Below, piece after piece: positions 57,833 to 64,000 of a stretch of 64,000 nt of DNA. Numbering within the stretch: the stretch's first letter is position 1; every line of letters begins with the position of its first letter. Position numbers and translations under genes: made by a program. The stretch lies in contig NZ_JAATVV010000017.1 in NCBI RefSeq assembly GCF_013184775.1, positions 41,729 to 105,728 of the forward strand. The letters run 5' to 3'. The notes beneath the pieces were generated by a model, which worked only from the letters and a program-made list of their open reading frames with translations, made no database searches and was not told the DNA's origin. Source of the stretch: Martelella sp. HB161492. Lineage in GTDB: Bacteria > Pseudomonadota > Alphaproteobacteria > Rhizobiales > Rhizobiaceae.

Positions 57833-60800
57833 GCATTCGCCTTTCCGTAACCGGTCGCGACAAAGTCAAAGCTCCGCGTCACCGCATTGCCCGACTGATC
57901 CCTGAAGATGATGGTAAACCCCGCCTTGCTCTTGGCGGTGATCGCGTAAGTGTCGCCGGTCGCCAGCCCCTGCGCCGAGATCGAGAAGCCGGTCATGCCG
58001 TGATAGGGCGGATCAAAATCAATCCGCCGCCCGGATGTGCCGACCACCAGGTCGTTGCCCGAGATGATGCGGTCGGGCATATCAACGGTGAGTTCGGCCC
58101 GTGCGACAATCGGGGTGATGTTGCTGTCGGTGCTCGCAAGCTGGATCCGCATCTGATAGCCACGGGCGACAACATCGCCGGTGATCACCTCTTCCCAGTC
58201 AGACCATGTTGCCCCGGTATCTGCCGGATCATCCTCGGTGCTGCGCATTTCCATGATGGCGCTCCACTTCGACGCATCCGCCCCGACCATGCCCTCAAGA
58301 TTGATCAGCACCGGCCATTTCGACATGGTGTCATCGAGATCCTGCCCATAGACCGACAGGATCGGCGTGATCCGTGAGGTATAGACCGCACCGAGATCGA
58401 TGGTGCGGGCCGAGGTATAGGTGCCACTTTCGACAACGGTGTTGGTTCCCGTTGGCGCCAGCTGCAGCCCGGCAGATTCTGCGACGCAATTGTCGAAAGA
58501 CCCGCTCCAGCCCGGCTGTTCGACAAAGCTTTCAACCGCATTGGTCGCAGCGCTGCCAACCGAGGTGGTGATGATCGCGGCATTGCTGCTTTCAACATCC
58601 TGACGGGTGACCGCCTTGATCAGGTATGTGCCGGGCCGCGTCGGGATCTGCACGCTTGTCGCATCGACATGCGGCAGCTGGATTGCAGAGGAGGCCCAGG
58701 AGACATTGGTCAGATCCGGCGAATAGCGGATGATGTAGTGCGACAGGTTCAGCGCCGCGACCGGATCCCAGCGCAATGTCGCGATATCGCCGAGGATCGA
58801 GATCCGAAACCCGTCGACATTATCCGGCGGCGCATAGATGCTTTCGAGCCGCTGGCCTTCCAGCATCACCCATGCCGAATACTGGTTCAGCGCGGCAAAG
58901 ACCGAGCGCACCCGGAAGGCATACATGCCGGCATCGAGATCCTGCTGGTCAATCGAAACGCCCGAGGTCGAGCCGACATCGAGCCAGATCCCGCCCTGTT
59001 CCTGATACTGCACCTGGAACAGCGTTGCCCTTGCATCATCCGGCGCCGACCAGCCGATCGTCACCGCACCGCGCACGGTGAGCCCACCGGCGAGATAGAG
59101 ATATTCCGCCACCTTCAGGTTTGACGGCGGCAGAAGCGGGCCGGTCGGATAGGTCGAGAAGGATGGCTTCTCAAGCTGAAGCCCCTCTTCCACCCGCGCC
59201 CATTTGGTGGCGTCATATTCGAGTGCTGCGATATCGAACTGGTGCTTGTCGTTTTCCGTGACCGAGAGAACCCGGAACGGCCGTGGTGCTGCATCCGTGC
59301 CCGTCAGGATCCACATGGCACCGGCAACCGGCCGGCCATCAAGCGCCGATGACAAAGTCAGCACATCGGTCTCACCGGCCCCGTTGGTGACGGTGCGATC
59401 AGCAAGCGACCCGTCTGCCATGACCACGGTGATCGTGTAGCTGTCGCCGCCTTTGAGCGTCACCGCCGCATCGATGGTGACTGCAGTCAGATCATCCGCC
59501 ACCGCCTTCAATCGCCCGCCATAGCGCACACCGGCATAGGACGGATCGGCGATCAGCACCACGTCACCCGGCGCCACGTCAGCATGATCAAGCCCGGCGC
59601 GATAGGTGACGACTTCGGTCGAATTCTGCTCGGTATCCAGCAGCCAGTCGCCATAGCGATGCGCCTGCCCGCGTGAGCAGCAGCCGATCGCCTGGACATT
59701 GGTCTGCCGGGCGCCATAGCGTGAGACGGCTTCGGTGTCCTCGACCACCTCGATCGCCGGATTGTAATTGTTCTCAGGATCAAACCAGCGCACCAGCACC
59801 TGCGTATGCCGGGCCGAAAGCGCCGATCCCTGATAGGAGAAGGTGCCATCAACCACATTGGCCGGTGTCACCAGCTTCACCGGATCCGACGGCTTGTCAG
59901 CCACGGCCGTCACCGCGCCACTACCCCAATAGACCACGCCCCGGAAGACACCGGCCATGGCGGTCAGAACATTGATCGCCTCATCGCGCGAGGTGATCGC
60001 GCCGTTGAAGGTGTAGCGCGGCTCATATCCGCCGAAGCCATCAGGCACCGAACCGTCACACCACTGGGCAATCTCATAAAGCGCCCATTTCGACACCTGA
60101 TCGATATCGACATACTGGCCAAGCCCATAGCGATCATTGACGACCAGGTCATAGAAGATCCAGGCCGGATTATCGGTGACAGCCGTGTTGAACGTCCCAT
60201 CCCAGACACCGTTATAGGTCCGGGCGTCCGGGTCATAGTTGGAAGGCACAGCGACCTCGATCCCGGCCCAGTCCGTTGTCACCGTCGGGATCGACCCCGA
60301 TCCGAACTGTGAGGCATCGAGTGTGACGCCGAGAATGGCGCTGTCGGGATAGGTCAGCTGATAGTCTTCGATCACCGTATAGCTTGACCAGTAGGTCTGG
60401 TTGTTGCTGGTGGTGCCGTTGCTGTCCTCCGAGATCCGCCGAACCCGGATATACCACGGCCCGGTTCCGGTAAGCGCGATCCGGTAGGCTCTCACATAGG
60501 GCGAGGTGCATTTGCCCGAGATCGTATCGGTGCGGGCCTCTTCCCATGTGCCATCCTCGGTCCGGCGATCAATGGCGATATCAACGCTGTTCGCCTTCAC
60601 ATTGCCATTGTCGGGATCGGTATAGATCAGCTGCGGCACCTGGATCGACACCCGCACCGCCGTGGCACTCAGATCCGTCACCGCCCGCGTGATCGCCAGA
60701 TCCTGTTTGACCTCGACCCCGACACCCTCCTCACGCTCGACAGCGGGAAAGCCGGCCATGGCCGCCTGATCGGGAAAGCCGTTGCGGGTCTCATAGCCGA

Positions 60801-61029
60801 CACCGTCAAAGTTCCAGCTGCCATCATCATTCTGCAGCGGCACGTCATCAAGGTGGATCGACTTCGCCCCGTTGATCAGCCCACCGGTCACACCCTCGCC
60901 AACGAGGAACAACAACCGCATGGTCTGTTTCGAGCGCAGGCTGTTCGGTGCCTCGCTATAGCCGGCAGAAGACGACGACTTGCCGCTCTTGCCGCCGCCA
61001 CCGCGCCCGGCAATACGCATATGTTGCAT
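57829..61029 (-). CDS. Tail tip host-specificity protein (lambda J-like)
   Basis: A 1066-aa central fibre protein. The N-terminal region resembles lambda gpJ (GINGAKSIHLDDVPLQN-like stretch after a glycine/serine-rich leader, then PSNYDPDARTYNGVWDGTF). A fibronectin type III-like region follows (about residues 640-840, PPSNLKVAEYLYLAGG), and the C-terminal part is likely receptor-facing. It is preceded by the I-like gene, as in lambda (I then J). Confidence 0.88.
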   Translation of the reverse strand: MQHMRIAGRGGGGKSGKSSSSAGYSEAPNSLRSKQTMRLLFLVGEGVTGGLINGAKSIHLDDVPLQNDDGSWNFDGVGYETRNGFPDQAAMAGFPAVEREEGVGVEVKQDLAITRAVTDLSATAVRVSIQVPQLIYTDPDNGNVKANSVDIAIDRRTEDGTWEEARTDTISGKCTSPYVRAYRIALTGTGPWYIRVRRISEDSNGTTSNNQTYWSSYTVIEDYQLTYPDSAILGVTLDASQFGSGSIPTVTTDWAGIEVAVPSNYDPDARTYNGVWDGTFNTAVTDNPAWIFYDLVVNDRYGLGQYVDIDQVSKWALYEIAQWCDGSVPDGFGGYEPRYTFNGAITSRDEAINVLTAMAGVFRGVVYWGSGAVTAVADKPSDPVKLVTPANVVDGTFSYQGSALSARHTQVLVRWFDPENNYNPAIEVVEDTEAVSRYGARQTNVQAIGCCSRGQAHRYGDWLLDTEQNSTEVVTYRAGLDHADVAPGDVVLIADPSYAGVRYGGRLKAVADDLTAVTIDAAVTLKGGDSYTITVVMADGSLADRTVTNGAGETDVLTLSSALDGRPVAGAMWILTGTDAAPRPFRVLSVTENDKHQFDIAALEYDATKWARVEEGLQLEKPSFSTYPTGPLLPPSNLKVAEYLYLAGGLTVRGAVTIGWSAPDDARATLFQVQYQEQGGIWLDVGSTSGVSIDQQDLDAGMYAFRVRSVFAALNQYSAWVMLEGQRLESIYAPPDNVDGFRISILGDIATLRWDPVAALNLSHYIIRYSPDLTNVSWASSAIQLPHVDATSVQIPTRPGTYLIKAVTRQDVESSNAAIITTSVGSAATNAVESFVEQPGWSGSFDNCVAESAGLQLAPTGTNTVVESGTYTSARTIDLGAVYTSRITPILSVYGQDLDDTMSKWPVLINLEGMVGADASKWSAIMEMRSTEDDPADTGATWSDWEEVITGDVVARGYQMRIQLASTDSNITPIVARAELTVDMPDRIISGNDLVVGTSGRRIDFDPPYHGMTGFSISAQGLATGDTYAITAKSKAGFTIIFRDQSGNAVTRSFDFVATGYGKANA

Positions 61030-61044
61030 GGGATATCCCGTCTG

Positions 61045-61638
61045 TCAGAGTGCGGCGTCTTCGGTGGAAAGCCCGGCGGCAATCAGCACCGGGGCAACAC
61101 GAAAGCCCTTGCCATAAACGAGCGGCACGGGACCGCCTTCCGTGGTCACATTCGCACCGCCATTGAAGAGGTAGGAGGACTGATCCTCCGTGCTGGAACT
61201 GCTGGTCTTCGCAGACGGCGACAGCATCTGCCCCAGCCCCGACAGGGCCAGCGCCACGCCGAGGCCCTTCATCGCCCCGCCGACCGTGGTGCCCAGCACG
61301 CCAAGCCCAGTCAAAGAACCGGGCAAAAAGAACGCCGCCCCGACAAGAAACACACCCGCGACGATCTTGCCAAGGCCGCGATTGCCAGCACCCGCCAGCA
61401 CCGGAACGATGTGCAGATCGGCCGCCCCCAGCCTGAAATCGAGATCCCCCTGCCCCAGCGGAATACCGCCCTCGACCGGCCCGCGGATCACACGAAAATT
61501 CCGTTCCATCGCATAGGCCCGAAACCCCGGCAGCACCGCCGCCAACGCCTGCCCCGCCTCACCCGCGCTTGCGACATCGAGCCGGAACACCGGCCCGAAC
61601 CGGCGGCCGAGATCGCCATGGAGATGGATGTTACGCAT
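61045..61638 (-). CDS. Tail assembly protein (lambda I-like)
   Basis: A 197-aa protein matching lambda gpI-type tail-assembly proteins: N-terminal MRNIHLHGDLGRRFGP, a hydrophobic Gly-rich middle (VAGVFLVGAAFFLPGSLTG), and C-terminal GPVPLVYGKGFRVAPVLIAAGLS. ATG 61638 was chosen. It lies directly upstream of the J-like gene. The K- and L-type genes that normally precede it are replaced by a plus-strand cassette. Confidence 0.85.
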   Translation of the reverse strand: MRNIHLHGDLGRRFGPVFRLDVASAGEAGQALAAVLPGFRAYAMERNFRVIRGPVEGGIPLGQGDLDFRLGAADLHIVPVLAGAGNRGLGKIVAGVFLVGAAFFLPGSLTGLGVLGTTVGGAMKGLGVALALSGLGQMLSPSAKTSSSSTEDQSSYLFNGGANVTTEGGPVPLVYGKGFRVAPVLIAAGLSTEDAAL

Positions 61639-61664
61639 GGGATCCTCCCGCAGATAAATCATCG

Positions 61665-61693
61665 TTGAATTTGTGCACGTGGTGCACTATATT
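61665..61693 (+). promoter_or_regulatory. Promoter with palindromic operator in the spacer
   Basis: A -35-like TTGAAT (61665-61670) and a -10 TATATT (61688-61693) are separated by 17 bases. The spacer is filled by GTGCAC-GTG-GTGCAC (61673-61687), two palindromic hexamers. DUF4160 starts 24 bases after the -10. A repressor bound here, such as one of the cassette's own helix-turn-helix proteins, would block the promoter. Confidence 0.6.
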
Positions 61694-61716
61694 CGAGCCA
61701 TCAATCGGGGACCGGA

Positions 61717-61944
61717 ATGCCGACGATCATCAAACTCGGAAACATCGCCATTCAGGTTTACGCCGACGACCACAACCCGCCCCACTTCCACGTGATCACC
61801 CCGGATCACGAAGCGGCGATCCTCATGGAAAGCCTTGAGATCATGGTCGGCAGCATGGACAGGAAGAGCCTGAGGGTCGCCCTGGAATGGGCAGAGAAAA
61901 ACAGGGAGCAACTCACCAATGCGTGGAACCGCCTCAACCCGTGA
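61717..61944 (+). CDS. DUF4160 protein
   Basis: A 75-aa protein of the DUF4160 family, identified from MPTIIKLGNIAIQVYADDHNPPHFHV with its conserved DDHNPPHFH, and a Trp/Arg-rich end (WNRLNP). The family is often paired with DUF2442, and is thought to be toxin- or antitoxin-like, unproved. ATG 61717 has GGGGA upstream. It overlaps the next gene by 26 bases. Confidence 0.85.
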   Translation: MPTIIKLGNIAIQVYADDHNPPHFHVITPDHEAAILMESLEIMVGSMDRKSLRVALEWAEKNREQLTNAWNRLNP

Positions 61945-62407
61945 TGACGAGATTATCTCGGTCGGCAAGCGGCTCCCCCGGCTTGAACGGGTCGAGCCAC
62001 GTGAGGGCCGCAAGCTGTTTGTCCGTTTCGATGACGGAACGGAAAAGATCGTTGACCTTGCGCCAGCGCTTGAAAGCCGCCGCTTCTACAAGCCGCTTCG
62101 CGATGACGATGCGCTGTTCAGGTCCTTCAGGATCAGCGAATATCGTAATGCCATCGAGTGGACTGACGAACTCGATTTCTCGGCGATGTGGCTGGAAGCC
62201 CTGCCGCCGGCAGAATTCAGCAATGAAGATTTCTGCAGGGCGATGAAGGAACTCGGCCAGACCCAGGAGGGCATGGCGAGCGCGCTTGAACTTTCGCGCC
62301 GGCAGGTCGCCTATTACGCCAAGGACCGCCCGATCCCGCGCCATGTCAGCTTTGCCGTCCGCTATCTGCTGGAGCACAACCAGAAGCCTGGCAGGAACGC
62401 ATCGTGA
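61919..62407 (+). CDS. DUF2442 protein with C-terminal helix-turn-helix
   Basis: A 162-aa protein. An N-terminal DUF2442 domain (ERVEPREGRKLFVRFDDGTEKIVDLAP) is followed by a C-terminal XRE-like DNA-binding part (AMKELGQTQEGMASALELSRRQVAYYAK). ATG 61919 lies 26 bases inside DUF4160, with GGGAG upstream. Its stop codon overlaps the next GTG (GTGA). It could repress the palindromic promoter. Confidence 0.85.
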   Translation: MRGTASTRDDEIISVGKRLPRLERVEPREGRKLFVRFDDGTEKIVDLAPALESRRFYKPLRDDDALFRSFRISEYRNAIEWTDELDFSAMWLEALPPAEFSNEDFCRAMKELGQTQEGMASALELSRRQVAYYAKDRPIPRHVSFAVRYLLEHNQKPGRNAS

Positions 62408-62700
62408 CGAACATCATAACCCCGGTGCATCCCGGCGAGATCCTGCGCGAGGACTATATGGCACCGCTCGGCATGACCGCAGCCGCGTTGGCTGAGACCC
62501 TGCGCGTTCCTCAGCCCCTGATCGAAGCAATCACAGCCGAACAGACCACCCTTTCCGTCGACACCGCCCTGAGACTGGCACGGCACTTCCGCACCTCGCC
62601 AGAATTCTGGCTGAACCTGCAGGCGAGCCACGGCATCATGGTTCAGGCAGCGGCGCTGGTGGACGAGATTGAGGCCATTCCGCAGATTGAAGTGGTGTGA
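62404..62700 (+). CDS. HigA-type antitoxin/DNA-binding protein
   Basis: A 98-aa protein with the HigA/VapI signature: VHPGEILREDYMAPLGMTAAALAETL, then the helix-turn-helix up to RHFRTSPEFWLNLQA. GTG 62404 overlaps the DUF2442 stop by 4 bases. HigA normally pairs with a HigB toxin; no HigB-like gene is found beside it. It could repress the operon or partner DUF4160 or DUF2442. Confidence 0.85.
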   Translation: MTNIITPVHPGEILREDYMAPLGMTAAALAETLRVPQPLIEAITAEQTTLSVDTALRLARHFRTSPEFWLNLQASHGIMVQAAALVDEIEAIPQIEVV

Positions 62701-62888
62701 GACGGAATGTCGGCCTCGCGCCTTCAAAATCAGACGTTCAGAACCGAATCGGTAGTCCCCATAAGGAGACGTTCATAGCTCTGATGCAACCTGGGCGCAC
62801 TACGTGCCATGATAATTTCTTACGAATAGAACTCTTGAAGTATAAGCGATCCTGATCGAGTTTGTAGGCTGACTGGCGAGAGAACGAA

Positions 62889-63632
62889 ATGCAAACACTG
62901 ATCTACGAGGGCACAATCGAACCAGCGGCAGCTCCGCTTACCTTGGACTACCGACCAAAGTTTCTACGGCAGGAGACAGAATCTACGCCCGAGGTCGGGT
63001 ATGAGGTGATCGTGTTTGTGGGCCGGGTTCGTGTCCTGGTTACCACATCGGTTGTCAATGAGGAGGTTGCAAGCGACCTTTTTTTAGTGGCTTGGGACGT
63101 CGCCCAAACATTTGTTGAGACCGCCGGATTCATAAAAGGCATTCCGTACTCGATGAGCCTCGACAGGGTCATTCTTCCTAACGGCGAAGTGCGGGGCTAC
63201 GTATTCGCCGACCGATCGCTCGCCGCTATGCACGACTTCACCGAGGATGATCTGGAGGCCCTCTCCGATATTTGCTTCTCGGATCTCAAGTGCCGACTTG
63301 TCCTGTCCGACATATTGATGACACTCGGAAAGGCCCATTATTCGCCAACGGCCTGCGGCAGGGTGGCCGACAGCCTTGCGCGTCTAATCTCACCAGACGT
63401 CGAGCGAAAGGAACAATGGAGCAATTTGAGGCGGGCTTTGCGTGTGAATGAGGCTTACGTGAGGTTGCTCTCGGAGGTTTCCAAGGCACCTCGGCATGGA
63501 GACAGGATCGAGGTCGATGCGGCCACCAACCAAGAGACGGCGCATCGAGCGTGGTTGCTGCTCGGACGGTATTTACGCTACAGATTGAATGGCGAACTCG
63601 ATCCCGTAGCCTATCCTATGCTAGAAGGCTAA
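62889..63632 (+). CDS. Unrecognised protein in prophage cassette
   Basis: A 247-aa soluble protein, no family recognised. It starts MQTLIYEGTIEPAAAPLTLDY and has no membrane segment; the end reads GRYLRYRLNGELDPVAYPML. It stands about 190 bases after the HigA-type gene in the same direction, with its own spacing and AT-richer upstream bases (TATAAG at about 62838). A cargo gene is likely. Confidence 0.6.
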   Translation: MQTLIYEGTIEPAAAPLTLDYRPKFLRQETESTPEVGYEVIVFVGRVRVLVTTSVVNEEVASDLFLVAWDVAQTFVETAGFIKGIPYSMSLDRVILPNGEVRGYVFADRSLAAMHDFTEDDLEALSDICFSDLKCRLVLSDILMTLGKAHYSPTACGRVADSLARLISPDVERKEQWSNLRRALRVNEAYVRLLSEVSKAPRHGDRIEVDAATNQETAHRAWLLLGRYLRYRLNGELDPVAYPMLEG

Positions 63633-63777
63633 CTTTGGTAGCCTCGACGAGGTTTGGAACGCCAGTTTTCTGATGGGCCTATAAACTTTAATGCTCTGTT
63701 ATCGCCTCCAAGGCGATCGGTTGGCGATATGCCTTAATGTCAGTCATTTGGGCCAAATGAGCATTTCCAGAAAGCTG

Positions 63778-64000
63778 TCAGGGGTATTCATCGCGCTCAA
63801 TTGCTTCAGGGGCGCGCCCGCGGGTTATTGGATTCACTGCACGAAGCTCGGCTAAACCTTTGACAGCAATATCTTCCAACATCGAGAGAAGTTCCCGATA
63901 ACCAGTCTGAATAGCCCCGGGAACTGTAGACACCTTCCTGCCTAAAAATGAGGTAAGAAGGCGACCATGAGCAAATCGAATTTCAGTGACGATTTCAAAC
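63778..64000 (-). CDS. C-terminal end of an unknown gene, cut by window edge
   Basis: An open minus-strand frame of 73 codons ends with TGA at 63778-63780 and continues past the window. It reads FEIVTEIRFAHGRLLTSFLG at its visible start and ends with AIERDEYP. It is in the orientation of the phage late genes, so it may be the next tail or cargo gene. Too short to identify. Confidence 0.5.
   Translation of the reverse strand, partial: FEIVTEIRFAHGRLLTSFLGRKVSTVPGAIQTGYRELLSMLEDIAVKGLAELRAVNPITRGRAPEAIERDEYP

Larger units (their letters stand above)
47720..64000. mobile_element. Partial prophage (lambda-like tail and lysis module with cargo), extends past window
   Basis: The tail-tip I-like and J-like proteins, tail fibre, small tail proteins, endolysin and holin-like gene form a minus-strand late-gene block with repeated 4-base start/stop overlaps. 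Cargo of a different base composition flanks or interrupts it. The left limit is set by the serC junction near 47.2-47.7 kb; the right limit is outside the window. No integrase, terminase, capsid or portal gene is seen, so completeness cannot be judged. Confidence 0.75.

Noticed and set aside
47078..64000. tRNA gene or integrase as prophage attachment
   Set aside because: No cloverleaf with a T-loop GTTCGA pattern and no tyrosine or serine recombinase motif seen in either strand.

Overview
The window is about 60% GC and looks like a chromosome segment of an alphaproteobacterium of the order Hyphomicrobiales (Rhizobiales), most like Rhizobiaceae. The evidence is family content and gene order: praR next to metK, phoH-ybeY-corC-lnt, an olsB ornithine-lipid acyltransferase near mutS and glnD, lptC-lptA-lptB-rpoN-hpf-ptsN, and intergenic palindromes of the type common in this order. 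I cannot name the genus.

Layout. 1-25050 is read almost entirely leftward (minus strand): metK (cut by the window edge), praR, lnt, corC, ybeY, phoH, miaB, a PlsC-type acyltransferase, rimI, tsaB, a NifU-type scaffold, a universal stress protein, trpS, murJ, glnD, mutS, olsB, lspA, two RNA methyltransferases, lapA, ihfB and sppA. 25273-30540 reads rightward: lptC, lptA, lptB, rpoN, hpf and ptsN (LPS export, sigma-54, ribosome hibernation, nitrogen-PTS). 30541-34000 is an accessory pocket with two proline-rich, probably disordered proteins of unknown function that share a short motif, a mosaic palindromic repeat element, and a duplicated terminator. 34038-47077 is again housekeeping: grpE and hrcA (minus); rph, a VOC protein, rdgB, hemW, two glycosyltransferases and a small membrane protein (plus); mnmA, a small secreted protein, and a serC-alaE-serA serine/alanine block (minus).

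From about 47.7 kb to the window end lies part of a lambda/siphovirus-like prophage read leftward. Following its transcription (right to left) it has a tail-tip I-like protein, a J-like host-specificity protein, a tail fibre, small tail proteins, a tail protein split by an in-frame amber codon, an endolysin with a C-terminal membrane anchor, a holin-like protein and a coiled-coil membrane protein. Cargo genes sit among these: an AT-rich SIR2-like DUF4917 gene on the opposite strand, an adenine methylase, a CHAT-domain protease at the outer edge, and, between the I-like gene and the next tail region, an opposite-strand cassette of DUF4160, DUF2442 and a HigA-type antitoxin plus an unrecognised protein. 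No integrase or tRNA attachment site is visible.

The most interesting leads are the paired proline-rich proteins, whose shared motif differs in codons but not in residues; the prophage cargo (CHAT protease, SIR2-like protein, three-gene antitoxin-like operon with a promoter whose spacer is filled by a palindrome); the amber-interrupted tail gene; and hemW, which has no standard start codon and seems to begin at CTG.
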